Shown here piece after piece: positions 1-10,845 of a DNA stretch of 64,000 nucleotides. How positions within the stretch are numbered: position 1 is the first letter of the stretch; the number at the start of each line of letters is the position of its first letter. The DNA comes from Rhodospirillales bacterium 24-66-33 (GTDB taxonomy: Bacteria > Pseudomonadota > Alphaproteobacteria > Reyranellales > Reyranellaceae). Under the pieces are notes generated by a model. The model saw nothing but the letters and a program-made list of their open reading frames with translations. It searched no databases and was not told where the DNA came from. The translations under genes were made by a program, and so were the position numbers. Location: NCBI GenBank assembly GCA_002281855.1, contig NCHQ01000031.1, positions 1 through 64,000 on the forward strand, written 5' to 3'.

Positions 1-420
1 ACTAGCGACGACGAAAACAATTCATGCCGAAGCACGTCATGTTCGCCGCCGCCGGCGTATCCCTTTCCTATCAGACAATGCATAGAACACACGACCCTCA
101 GGTCGGGACCTTCTTCGAGCGGCGCTTCCGGTGGGTCTTTCGACCCGACCGCCTCAGCGTCTGAGGCGGTTCCGGCGGCCCCGCTCGTCGTCGGGAGCCG
201 GGCTTATATGGGTACCCCCTCAGACCGTCAACGGGAAATTTAAGAATCCGTGACGATGACTCGAAGTCGCCAAAAACACCCTCGCACCTATTGTATTGTT
301 GTGCGCCAGAGGCCTTTCCGGCATCAATATGTAGAGCGGCCGGCGAGCGCAGATTTTCCGGTCCGGCACCATCCATAACCCGAGGCCTGGACCTACCGGG
401 CCCGCAATAGGTCAGCGGTC
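1..420. other. Leader region with no recognised gene; two adjacent hairpins
   Basis: I recognise no protein in this stretch. Plus-strand frame 1 is open from the window edge to a TAA at 241-243, but the translation is Ser/Pro-rich with no family resemblance, so it may be a gene tail or chance. Two hairpins sit side by side: GGGTC/GACCC arms at 133-146, and a perfect 9-bp stem CCGCCTCAG/CTGAGGCGG at 149-169, with an A-T pair extending it to 148-170. No T-tract follows, so these are not clear intrinsic terminators. They could end an upstream transcript or belong to a small RNA. Confidence 0.35.
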
Positions 421-1974
421 ATGACGGACTTCCCCTCTCCGTCGGATCGGCCGAACAGCCCCAAAGGACAGACCTTTGGGCTGTTCCGGCCTGTCCTCTT
501 CGCAATCGGCGTCATCGGCCTGGCGATGGGAGGACTTGTCCTCAGCCATCGATCGAACCCGCAGATCGCAGCCTTGCCACCCGCGGCCGAGCCTGGCCCG
601 GCCGCGGGTCAGCAACAGGCACAGCCGGTCTCGGTTCCTGTGATCCTGGCAGACTCGGAGCCGGCGCCCCCCGTGACGGCGGCCGATTTCGGCAAATCGG
701 GTCCGCTCGATCTCCGCGGCTTCCAGATGAAGCCGCCGGAGCCCACGGCAGACGCCGATCCCCCGGCCAGCGACATCTACGAACTCACGCTCCGGCTGGA
801 GAAGGGCGACACGGTCGAGAAGATGCTGGCCGACATCGACGTGGCGGAAGCCGAGCGCAAGCAGGTCGCGGAGAAGCTCCAGTCGCTCCTGAAGAAGCGG
901 AGGCTCGCGGTCGGCGAGACGATCGAACTCACGATGCAGACGATTCCCGAGCAACCCGACGCACCACGGGTGCTGGCAATGTCGGTCCGGCCTCAACCCG
1001 AACGGGAGTACATCGTCAGCCGCAGGGACGACGGCAGCTACGAGGCCGAGGAGAAGATCTACAAGGTCAGCCCGCGCATCGTGCGCGTCGAAGGTGAGCG
1101 CGAGGGCTCGCTGCAGCAGAGCGGCGTCAAGGCCGGCGCGCCGTCCGCCGCGATGGTCGAGTTCGTACGCGCGCTCTCCTACGACGTCGATTTCCAGCGC
1201 GAGTTGAAGCAGGGGCAGAAGTTTACCGTGCTGCTCGAACAGCTGGTGACGAGTGATGGAAAGGTTACCCATCCCGGCCGCCTCGTGGCGGGCGAACTCC
1301 GGCTGATGAAGCGCACGGTCGTCGTCATGCGCTATCGCCCGAAGGGTGGGGCCGACGGCTTCTACACCCCCCAGGGTGAAAGCGTGGTGCGTTCCTTCCT
1401 GCGCACGCCGATGGATGCCTCGCGCATCACCTCGCGCTTCGGCATGCGCGAGCATCCCATCCTGGGCTTCAGCGCGTTGCATGCCGGCGTGGATTTCGCG
1501 GCGCCCCCGGGGACGCCGATCCTCGCCGCGGGCAACGGAAAGGTGGTCGCAGCCGGTCCGAATGGCGGCTATGGCCTCTACGTGAAGTTGCAGCACACGC
1601 AGGATGTGGCGACCGCCTATGCCCACTTGTCCCGCATCGGACCGGGCGTCAAGCCGGGCGTTCAGGTGCGCCAGGGTCAGGTGATCGGCTTCGTCGGATC
1701 GACCGGCATGTCGACCGGCCCGCACCTTCACTACGAGTTCCTGAAGGGCGGCAGGCACGTCAATCCGCTCACCCAGAAGTTCGCCATGCGCGGCACGGTC
1801 GGCGCCAAGGATGCGGCGCGCTTCCACGCTCTGGCGAAGCAGTATCTCGCCCAGTTGCGAAGCGCCCCGGTGGCCGGCGAGCCCGCAAACCCCGCGCAAG
1901 CCAAGCCTGCGCCAAAGAAAACGGCGCAGGCCCCCAAGGAGCCTGCGCCGTCGCTCGTTGCCAGGAGCAACTAG
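421..1974 (+). CDS. M23 family metallopeptidase (LytM domain), membrane anchored
   Basis: Predicted peptidoglycan endopeptidase or amidase activator of the cell envelope, 517 aa. A short cytoplasmic N-terminus is followed by one hydrophobic segment at about residues 20-41, a Pro/Ala-rich linker, an OapA/LysM-like middle part, and a C-terminal M23 domain. The zinc-site pattern is visible: HAGVD gives His354 and Asp358, and HLHYE gives His435 and His437. The tail is rich in Lys, Ala and Pro. The gene converges on clpB with a 6-bp gap, and its last codons also encode a hairpin that looks like the clpB terminator. Whether it is catalytic or a NlpD/EnvC-like activator cannot be settled, but the metal ligands are intact, which favours an active enzyme. 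Confidence 0.9.
   Translation: MTDFPSPSDRPNSPKGQTFGLFRPVLFAIGVIGLAMGGLVLSHRSNPQIAALPPAAEPGPAAGQQQAQPVSVPVILADSEPAPPVTAADFGKSGPLDLRGFQMKPPEPTADADPPASDIYELTLRLEKGDTVEKMLADIDVAEAERKQVAEKLQSLLKKRRLAVGETIELTMQTIPEQPDAPRVLAMSVRPQPEREYIVSRRDDGSYEAEEKIYKVSPRIVRVEGEREGSLQQSGVKAGAPSAAMVEFVRALSYDVDFQRELKQGQKFTVLLEQLVTSDGKVTHPGRLVAGELRLMKRTVVVMRYRPKGGADGFYTPQGESVVRSFLRTPMDASRITSRFGMREHPILGFSALHAGVDFAAPPGTPILAAGNGKVVAAGPNGGYGLYVKLQHTQDVATAYAHLSRIGPGVKPGVQVRQGQVIGFVGSTGMSTGPHLHYEFLKGGRHVNPLTQKFAMRGTVGAKDAARFHALAKQYLAQLRSAPVAGEPANPAQAKPAPKKTAQAPKEPAPSLVARSN
1914..1951 (-). terminator. Probable clpB terminator inside the 3' end of the M23 gene
   Basis: On the minus strand a perfect 11-bp stem (ACGGCGCAGGC / GCCTGCGCCGT, 9-nt loop) is followed directly by TTTTCTTT. 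It lies 30 nt after the clpB stop and inside the C-terminal codons of the convergent peptidase gene. Confidence 0.65.
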
Positions 1975-1980
1975 CGTCCG

Positions 1981-4590
<2,610 letters not shown>

Positions 4591-4666
4591 TAACCCTTTC
4601 CTTTACGCCCCCGTCGAGCGGCGGGCGGAAGAGCGGACCCTCAAAAGATGAAGCATCCTGAAGGCG

Positions 4667-4694
4667 ATATGGGATCGGATTGGCCGGCTGCAAG
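4667..4694 (-). promoter_or_regulatory. Sigma32-like heat-shock promoter of clpB
   Basis: The minus strand reads CTTGCAG, a 14-nt spacer, then CCCATAT. The known RpoH consensus is CTTGAAA with a spacer of 11-16 nt and CCCATNT, so five of seven -35 bases and all fixed -10 bases match. It ends about 77 nt before the clpB start codon. Confidence 0.6.
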
Positions 4695-4770
4695 ACCTCA
4701 TCTCCCGTGCGGCTTTCGCCGGAATCAAGCCTGAGCTAGAACGCCGGCCACCCAATACCCGGAGCTCAAT

Positions 4771-5331
4771 ATGTCAGGCGGACACGGCCACGTTGACGGA
4801 TCGAACAAGAAAATCGCCCTGCTGGTCGCCATTCTTGCGGCCCTGCTGGCCGTGTCGGAAATGGGCGGCAAGAGCTCTCAGACGAATTCGCTGGCCAGCC
4901 ACATCGACGCGTCCAACCTGTGGTCCTTCTTCCAGTCCAAGACCATCCGCCAGACGACCTTGCGCACCGCCGCCGATGAGGTCGAGGCTACCTACAAGGA
5001 CGGCCCGGCGCCCATGCCGCCGGCGCTCAAGGCCCAGGCCGACCGGTGGCGCCAGACAGCGCAGCGCTATGACACCGAGCCCGAGACCGGGGAGGGCCGC
5101 AAGGAGCTGGCCGCGCGTGCCAAGATCAAGGAAGAGCATCGCGACCGCTCGCTGTCGGCCTATCACATGTTCGAATATGGTTCGGCCTGCTTCCAGCTCG
5201 GCATCGTGCTGGCGGGCGCCGCCGCCCTTACGTCGGTGATCTGGCTGACCTTCCTGTCGGTCGGCCTCGGCGTGGTGGGCTTCGCCTTCACCGTGCTGGC
5301 CTTCGTCGCCCCAACGCTGATCCACCTGTAG
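4771..5331 (+). CDS. DUF4337 family membrane protein
   Basis: Small predicted inner-membrane protein of unknown function, 186 aa. It has one hydrophobic segment near the N-terminus (about residues 13-30), a charged central domain of about 100 residues that begins with the typical NLWSFFQSKTIRQ stretch, and two hydrophobic segments at the C-terminus (about 135-183). That layout and motif match DUF4337. The start codon is preceded by CGGAGCTCAAT, an acceptable ribosome binding site. The gene diverges from clpB and converges on the DUF4167 gene, so it is probably transcribed alone. No enzymatic motif is visible. Confidence 0.85.
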   Translation: MSGGHGHVDGSNKKIALLVAILAALLAVSEMGGKSSQTNSLASHIDASNLWSFFQSKTIRQTTLRTAADEVEATYKDGPAPMPPALKAQADRWRQTAQRYDTEPETGEGRKELAARAKIKEEHRDRSLSAYHMFEYGSACFQLGIVLAGAAALTSVIWLTFLSVGLGVVGFAFTVLAFVAPTLIHL

Positions 5332-5342
5332 GACCAATGAAA

Positions 5343-5370
5343 ACGCCCGCAGGCGATTGCCAGCGGGCGT
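5343..5370. terminator. Bidirectional hairpin between convergent genes
   Basis: Perfect 8-bp arms ACGCCCGC / GCGGGCGT enclose a 12-nt loop that can itself pair (GGC/GCC). On the minus strand it is followed by TTTTC, so it suits the DUF4167 gene best; it can also stop the DUF4337 transcript. Confidence 0.6.
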
Positions 5371-5398
5371 CTTCAGTAGATGGATCGTCGTTGGCGGG

Positions 5399-6241
5399 TT
5401 AGCCGCGTCGGCCGCCGCTGGCGGGAACGAATTCCGGCACCTCGGGCTGCTCGTCGGCCGCCGGGTCGTTATTGATCGGCGCGCTGCGACCCTTCTGAAG
5501 AAAAGCCACGCCGTTCAGACCGGGCTCTTCTTCGACTTGCTCGGCTTGGCGACGGTCAGGCTGGCGACGTTCGGGCTGGCGACGCTCGGCCTGACGATCG
5601 GCTTGGCGATTGTCGGCCTGACGATTGTCGGTCTGACGATCGGCTTGCCGATTGTCGGCCGGACGGTCAGCTTGGCGATTGTCGGCTTGAGGATCCGATT
5701 GACGATTCTCGGATTGGCGATTGTCAGCCTGCCGATGATCGGCCTGGCGAACATCGCCCTGACCCTCGGCGGCCTGGTTCTGATCGGGCTGTTCGCCACG
5801 ACCACCGCGCTCGTTGGACGGCGCATGATCGCTGCCAGTCTGCTGCGGCTGCCCGCCGGGCTGGCCTTGCTGCTGTCCCGTTTGATCGGGTTGGCCTTCT
5901 TCGCCATTTTCGCCCCAACCGAGGTTGTTGCGTTGGACGAAGCCGCCCTGGGCCTGGATCATCCGATAATAGTGATCGGCATATTGCCAGTAGGACTCTG
6001 CCAGAATGCGATCACCGGAGGACGCCGCCTCTCGGGCCAGCGACTGATATTTGTCGAAAACCTGGTGCGCGTTGCCGCGAACCCGGACGTCGGGGCCACT
6101 GCTATCGAAAATCTGATTTCGATTGGCCGGACGGTTCGAATTGTAATTCTGGGGCTTGTGATGGTGGTTGTTCCCACCGCCGCCACCGCCGCCGCCACCA
6201 CTGCGACCGCCGCGCGACCGCTGACGATTGTTTGGTCTCAT
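5399..6241 (-). CDS. DUF4167 domain-containing protein with long Arg/Gln/Asp repeat tail
   Basis: Conserved alphaproteobacterial protein, predicted RNA-associated by composition only; role unknown. I start at the ATG at 6241 (280 aa) because family members begin with M-R and a basic Gly-rich leader; an upstream start would add 23 unconserved residues. After a basic N-terminus with a run of nine Gly, the DUF4167 domain (about 35-95) shows GPDVRVRGNAHQVFDKY and SGDRILAESYWQYADHYYRM. The rest is low complexity, built from imperfect DNRQAD-like units. It sits downstream of prmC. The repeat tract is probably variable between strains. Confidence 0.9.
   Translation of the reverse strand: MRPNNRQRSRGGRSGGGGGGGGGNNHHHKPQNYNSNRPANRNQIFDSSGPDVRVRGNAHQVFDKYQSLAREAASSGDRILAESYWQYADHYYRMIQAQGGFVQRNNLGWGENGEEGQPDQTGQQQGQPGGQPQQTGSDHAPSNERGGRGEQPDQNQAAEGQGDVRQADHRQADNRQSENRQSDPQADNRQADRPADNRQADRQTDNRQADNRQADRQAERRQPERRQPDRRQAEQVEEEPGLNGVAFLQKGRSAPINNDPAADEQPEVPEFVPASGGRRG
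5535..5765 (-). repeat. Imperfect tandem repeats encoding DNRQAD-type units
   Basis: The nucleotide text repeats variants of GGCTTGGCGATTGTC and GGCCTGACGATTGTC (plus-strand view) at 15-21 nt steps, inside the DUF4167 gene. Encoded units alternate DNRQAD, RQTDNRQ, ERRQPE. Boundaries are approximate. Confidence 0.75.
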
Positions 6242-6415
6242 TAACCTAGGGCCAGTTGCACGCCGGACGGATGTTGTTGGAGCCCCTCTGCCCTTCCCGG
6301 GCGCCGTCACGGCTGAATTTCAGGGGAGTTGGTGTCCGCCGTTACAGACCGGTCGGACCAAGGCCCCCCAAGGGGTAAAGGGAACCTAGTCTCATTCCCC
6401 CTGATTGCCAACCGA

Positions 6416-7285
6416 TTAATACTGGGCCGGCACGACTCGTGCGATCCCGCCCAAATCCTGCCGGGGCGGCTTGGGCGTCAGGCCCGCGGCGCCAAAAAGA
6501 GCCGCGATATCCGGTGCCTGGCCCTCGCCTGCCTCGACGACCGCCCAGCCGCCCGCAACGATGAGCCGGGGCGCCTCCGCGGCGATGATGCGATACGCCG
6601 TAAGCCCGTCGGTGCCGCCGTCGAGGGCCAGCCGGGGCTCATGGGCCGCCACCTCGGGCATCAACCCGTCCACCACGGCGCTCTCGATGTAGGGTGGATT
6701 GGAGACCAGCAGGTCGAAAGGCCCCTCCAGTTGGTCCGGCCAGCCGGCCTGCCGCCAGTCACCCGTCGACAGGCGCGCCCGGGAGGCCACGCCGAGCGCG
6801 TCGGCATTGGCCTGGGCAATGGCGAGCGCCGCCTCCGAGGCATCGATCCCGACGCCGGTCGCCTCCGGATACTCCCGCAGCAAGGTGAGTAGCAGGCAGC
6901 CCGATCCCAGTCCGAGGTCGAGGATCCGCAGCTTGCGGCCGCGGTCAGGCAGCAGGTCGAGCACCGTCTCGATCACCGTCTCGCTGTCCGGGCGCGGGAT
7001 CAGAACCGCCGGCGAGACCTTGAACGGCAGGCCCCAGAATTCGCGCTCGCCCAGGATGTAGGCCATCGGCTCACGCCGCACCCGGCGCGCCGTGAGCTCG
7101 CGCAGGGCCGTTGCCACGGCAGCCGGCGCCGGATCGCGGCCACGCGCGATCAACTGCTCGATCGTCAGTCCTGCCGCGCGGCTCAGCAGCAGGCGGGCTT
7201 CGAAGCGGACATTGTCGATTCCCGCCGCCGTCAGGGCGACGGCGGTATCGCGCAACAGGGCGTCGTAGGGGGCATTCTCCGCCAC
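6416..7285 (-). CDS. prmC: Peptide chain release factor N5-glutamine methyltransferase PrmC
   Basis: Methylates the Gln of the GGQ motif in release factors RF1 and RF2 using S-adenosylmethionine, in the cytosol. 289 aa, normal length. The N-terminal helical substrate-binding part is followed by a Rossmann methyltransferase with motif I LDLGLGSGCLLL and the catalytic SNPPYIES (NPPY binds the glutamine amide). The start is GTG at 7285, only 3 nt after the prfA stop, so it is translated with its substrate gene as one unit hisS-prfA-prmC. Confidence 0.96.
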   Translation of the reverse strand: MAENAPYDALLRDTAVALTAAGIDNVRFEARLLLSRAAGLTIEQLIARGRDPAPAAVATALRELTARRVRREPMAYILGEREFWGLPFKVSPAVLIPRPDSETVIETVLDLLPDRGRKLRILDLGLGSGCLLLTLLREYPEATGVGIDASEAALAIAQANADALGVASRARLSTGDWRQAGWPDQLEGPFDLLVSNPPYIESAVVDGLMPEVAAHEPRLALDGGTDGLTAYRIIAAEAPRLIVAGGWAVVEAGEGQAPDIAALFGAAGLTPKPPRQDLGGIARVVPAQY

Positions 7286-7288
7286 CGG

Positions 7289-8353
7289 TCAGGCCGCGAG
7301 CTCCGCCAGGCGCGAGGCCTCATCCTCGGAGGTCAGGGCGTCGACGAGCGCGTCCAGCCCGCGCCCGTCGAGCACCTCGGCGAGATTGTAGAGCGTGAGG
7401 TTGATCCGGTGATCCGTCACGCGGCTCTGCGGGAAGTTGTACGTGCGGATGCGCTCGCTGCGGTCGCCGCTGCCCACCTGGCCCTTGCGATCGGCGGAGC
7501 GCAGATCGTCGAGCCGCTGGCGCTCGGCATCGTAGAGACGCGCGCGCAGGATCTTCATCGCCTTGGCGCGGTTCTTGTGCTGGCTCTTCTCGTCCTGCTG
7601 GCTGACCACGACGCCGGTCGGGATGTGGGTGATGCGAACCGCCGAATCGGTCGTGTTGACCGACTGGCCGCCCGGGCCCGAGGCACGGAACACGTCGATG
7701 CGCAGGTCCTTCTCGTCGATCTTGATGTCGACGTCCTCGGCTTCCGGCAACACCGCGACCGTCGCCGCCGAGGTGTGGATGCGGCCCTGCGCCTCGGTCG
7801 CCGGAACGCGCTGCACGCGATGCACGCCCGACTCGAACTTGAGGCGGGCGAACACGTTGCGACCGGTCACCGTGGCGATCGCCTCGCGATAGCCGCCGAT
7901 ACCCGTGTCGGAGAGTTCCATGACCTCAAACTTCCAGCCCTTTTCCGCAGCATAGCGCTGGTACATGCGGAACAGGTCGGCCGCGAACAGCGCCGCCTCG
8001 TCGCCGCCGGTGCCGGCGCGGATTTCCAGGATGGCGTTCTTTTCGTCGGCCGCATCCTTGGGCAGCAGCATCCGCTTCACGGTGCGCTCCAGCTCGGGCA
8101 GGCGCTTCCTGAGTTCAGCCGCCTCTTCCTCCGCCATCGCCTTCATGTCGGGATCCGAGGCCATCGCCTCGGTATCCTTCAGTTCGCGCTCGGCCTTCTG
8201 CCATTCGTTCACCGCCTCGACGAGCGGGCCGAGATCGGCATACTCCTTCGAGGCCGCGACGAACTTCTGCGAATCGAGCGTGCCGGCAGAGAGAGCCGCC
8301 TGCAGCTCGGCATGGCGCGTGACGATCTGGTTGAGTTTCAATAACAGCGACAT
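7289..8353 (-). CDS. prfA: Peptide chain release factor 1
   Basis: Recognises UAA and UAG and triggers peptide release on the ribosome, 354 aa. It carries the GGQ motif in GPGGQSVNTTDSAVR and the PCRF domain (about 10-200); the codon-reading loop contains a P-A-T element (VPATEAQGR) that matches RF1 rather than the SPF of RF2. The ATG at 8353 lies one base past the hisS stop, showing tight coupling. Its modifying enzyme PrmC follows directly. Confidence 0.97.
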   Translation of the reverse strand: MSLLLKLNQIVTRHAELQAALSAGTLDSQKFVAASKEYADLGPLVEAVNEWQKAERELKDTEAMASDPDMKAMAEEEAAELRKRLPELERTVKRMLLPKDAADEKNAILEIRAGTGGDEAALFAADLFRMYQRYAAEKGWKFEVMELSDTGIGGYREAIATVTGRNVFARLKFESGVHRVQRVPATEAQGRIHTSAATVAVLPEAEDVDIKIDEKDLRIDVFRASGPGGQSVNTTDSAVRITHIPTGVVVSQQDEKSQHKNRAKAMKILRARLYDAERQRLDDLRSADRKGQVGSGDRSERIRTYNFPQSRVTDHRINLTLYNLAEVLDGRGLDALVDALTSEDEASRLAELAA

Positions 8354-8354
8354 C

Positions 8355-9596
8355 TCAAACCTTCAGGGCTTCAACGAGACCGTCGAGCGACACTTCGCGC
8401 TGCGCGCCGCTGTCGAGATCCTTGAGCTGCGCCACGCCCTTGGCCAGCTCGTCGTCTCCGATGATCAGCGCGGCGCGGGCATTGAGCTTGTTGGCCCGCT
8501 GCATGCGCCGTTTCATGTTGCCGCGATAATCCTGCTCCACCGCGATGCCCTGCTTGCGCAAGCTCCGCGCGATGCCGAGCGCCCTGACTTCGGCCGCCGC
8601 GCCCAGCGGGGCGATGACGACGGGCCGCGGCAGGGGCTTGGGCTCGTCGGCCAGCATCATCAGCCGCTCGATACCGCCCGCCCAGCCGATGCCGGCCGTC
8701 GGCGGTCCGCCCAGCTCGGCGATCAACCCGTCGTAGCGGCCGCCGCCCAGCACGGTGCCCTGGGCGCCGAGATGGGTGGTCACGAACTCGAAGGCGGTGT
8801 GGGTGTAGTAGTCCAGGCCGCGCACCAGCGCCGGATCGACCTCGAAGGCGATGCCGGCGGCCGAAAGCCCGTCCTGCACCGACTTGAAGAAGTCGCGGCT
8901 TGCCTCGTTCAGGTGATCGCTGAAGCTCGGCGCCTGGGCGTTGATCGCCTTGTCGCCCTCGTCCTTGCTGTCGAGGATGCGCAGCGGATTGCGCGCCAGG
9001 CGATTGCGCGAATCCTCCGAGAGTTTGTCCTCGTGACCGGAATAGTAGTCGGTCAGGACCTTGCGGTAGCCGGCCCGGCTCTCCGGATCGCCGAGCGAAT
9101 TGATCTTGAGCACGCAGCGGTCGAGGATCGTGAGCCTGTCCAGAATGTCGGCCGCGACGGAGATCACCTCGATGTCGGCGCCGGGCTCGGGCGCGCCCAG
9201 CACCTCGAGATCGATCTGGTGGAACTGGCGCTGCCGTCCCTTCTGCGGGCGCTCGTAGCGGAACATCGGGCCCGCGGCGAAGACTTTCAGCGGCAGCTGC
9301 TGCGCCAGCTCGCCGTTCGACACGAAGGCGCGGCAGATGCCGGCCGTGTATTCCGGCCGAAGGGTCAGCGATTCGTCGCCGCGATCCTTGAAGGTGTACA
9401 TCTCCTTCGACACGACGTCGGTCGTCTCGCCGATGCCCCGGGCGAACAGCTCGGTGAACTCGAAGATCGGCGTTGCCATCTCGCGATAGCCGTACAGGCG
9501 CGCAACATCGCGCGCGGTATCGACGACGTGCGCGAAGCGCCGGTAGTCGTCGGGGAGGATATCGTGCGTGCCACGCACGGGTTGCATCTTGCTCAC
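8355..9596 (-). CDS. hisS: Histidyl-tRNA synthetase
   Basis: Class II aminoacyl-tRNA synthetase that charges tRNA-His, 413 aa. The class II motif 2 region is seen in LTLRPEYTAGICRAF, and the HisRS-specific histidine-binding motif in VRGLDYYTHTAFEF. A C-terminal anticodon-binding domain follows (about 325-413). I keep the GTG at 9596 because GAGGCGA lies about 6 nt upstream; an ATG three codons later is the alternative. First gene of hisS-prfA-prmC, downstream of ispG by 46 bp. Confidence 0.97.
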   Translation of the reverse strand: MSKMQPVRGTHDILPDDYRRFAHVVDTARDVARLYGYREMATPIFEFTELFARGIGETTDVVSKEMYTFKDRGDESLTLRPEYTAGICRAFVSNGELAQQLPLKVFAAGPMFRYERPQKGRQRQFHQIDLEVLGAPEPGADIEVISVAADILDRLTILDRCVLKINSLGDPESRAGYRKVLTDYYSGHEDKLSEDSRNRLARNPLRILDSKDEGDKAINAQAPSFSDHLNEASRDFFKSVQDGLSAAGIAFEVDPALVRGLDYYTHTAFEFVTTHLGAQGTVLGGGRYDGLIAELGGPPTAGIGWAGGIERLMMLADEPKPLPRPVVIAPLGAAAEVRALGIARSLRKQGIAVEQDYRGNMKRRMQRANKLNARAALIIGDDELAKGVAQLKDLDSGAQREVSLDGLVEALKV

Positions 9597-9642
9597 GGGA
9601 AATCGCCTCGAAAAATCGTCGGGAAGGGAGGGCCTGGGACCG

Positions 9643-10779
9643 CTACTCGGCGGCGGCGCGATGTCGCTCGGCTTCTTCCGCCCGGGCGGCCTCGATCTCG
9701 GCCGCCTTCTTCTCGATCAGCTCGACCAGATGGTCGACGACGTTGCCGTCCTTCAGCCGATGATGCGGAACGCCGGCAATATAGACCTGGTGCGTGTTCG
9801 AACCGCCGCCGGTGAAGCCGATGTCGGTTTCGCGCGCTTCGCCGGGGCCGTTCACGACGCAGCCGATCACCGACACGGTCATCGGCGTCGTGATGTGGGC
9901 GACGCGCTTCTCCAGCGCCTCGACGGTGCGGATGACGTCGTACTGCTGGCGTGCGCACGACGGGCAGGAAATGACGTTCACCCCGCGATGCCGCAGGTTC
10001 AACGCCTTCAGCATCTCGAAGCCGACGCGGACTTCTTCCTCGGGCTCGGCCGAGAGCGAGACCCGGATCGTGTCGCCGATACCGGCCCACAGAAGCGAGC
10101 CCATGCCGATCGACGACTTCACCGTGCCGGTGCGCGTGCCGCCCGCCTCGGTCACCCCGACATGCAGCGGGTAGTCGCAGGCTTCGGCGAGCTGCTGGTA
10201 GGCGGCGACCGCCAGGAAGACGTCGGACGCCTTCACGCTGATCTTGAATTCGTGGAAGTCGTGGTCCTGCAGGATACGCGCATGGTCGAGAGCGCTCTCG
10301 ACCATCGCCTCCGGGCAGGGTTCCCCATATTTCTCCAGCAGGTCCTTCTCCAGGGAACCGGCATTGACGCCGATACGCATGGAACAGCCGTGGTCCTTGG
10401 CGGCCCTGACGACCTCGCGCACCCGGTCAGCGCTGCCGATATTGCCGGGGTTGATGCGCAGGCAGGCGGCGCCCGCCTCGGCCGCCTCGATGGCGCGCTT
10501 ATAGTGAAAGTGGATGTCGGCCACGATCGGGACCTTCGCGGCCCGCACGATCAGGGGCAGCGCCGCCGTCGACTCCTCGTCGGGGCAGGACACGCGGATG
10601 ATGTCCACACCCACCTCTTCGCAGCGGCGGATCTGGGCGATGGTCGCGTCGGCGTCCGCGGTCAGCGTGTTGGTCATGGTCTGCACCGTGATCGGCGAAT
10701 CGCCGCCCACCGGTACGGAACCGACCATCACGCGCCGCGACTTGCGGCGCTGGATATCGCGGTACGGTCTGATGCTCAT
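9643..10779 (-). CDS. ispG: (E)-4-hydroxy-3-methylbut-2-enyl diphosphate synthase (IspG)
   Basis: 4Fe-4S enzyme of the MEP isoprenoid pathway; reduces MEcPP to HMBPP. 378 aa, typical of the bacterial form. An N-terminal TIM-barrel begins RRKSRRVMVGSVPVGGDSPI. The C-terminal cluster domain shows SCPSCARQ and GCVVNGPGEA, which supply the three Cys and the Glu ligand of the cluster. The tail is Glu/Ala-rich. The gene lies between the RodZ-like gene and hisS on the same strand; the 66-bp gap upstream could hold its own promoter. Confidence 0.97.
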   Translation of the reverse strand: MSIRPYRDIQRRKSRRVMVGSVPVGGDSPITVQTMTNTLTADADATIAQIRRCEEVGVDIIRVSCPDEESTAALPLIVRAAKVPIVADIHFHYKRAIEAAEAGAACLRINPGNIGSADRVREVVRAAKDHGCSMRIGVNAGSLEKDLLEKYGEPCPEAMVESALDHARILQDHDFHEFKISVKASDVFLAVAAYQQLAEACDYPLHVGVTEAGGTRTGTVKSSIGMGSLLWAGIGDTIRVSLSAEPEEEVRVGFEMLKALNLRHRGVNVISCPSCARQQYDVIRTVEALEKRVAHITTPMTVSVIGCVVNGPGEARETDIGFTGGGSNTHQVYIAGVPHHRLKDGNVVDHLVELIEKKAAEIEAARAEEAERHRAAAE

Positions 10780-10845
10780 GGGGACAATGTAGCGGCGGCG
10801 CCCCGCCTCCGCCAGCCGGCGGCCGTTACAACGGCGCGACGCGGC

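Noticed and set aside
98..376. 92-codon minus-strand frame near the window start
   Set aside because: No motif, atypical composition, and overlaps hairpins.
412..1899. 495-codon minus-strand open frame across the M23 gene
   Set aside because: Mirror of a GC-rich gene; Arg/Leu/His-rich with no family motif, while the plus-strand frame has complete M23 metal motifs.
5357..6244. 295-codon hydrophobic plus-strand frame opposite DUF4167
   Set aside because: Created by the complement of Arg/Gln/Asp repeat codons; no start context and no homology.
7965..9815. 616-codon plus-strand frame opposite prfA and hisS
   Set aside because: Runs across two real minus-strand genes; no conserved motif.
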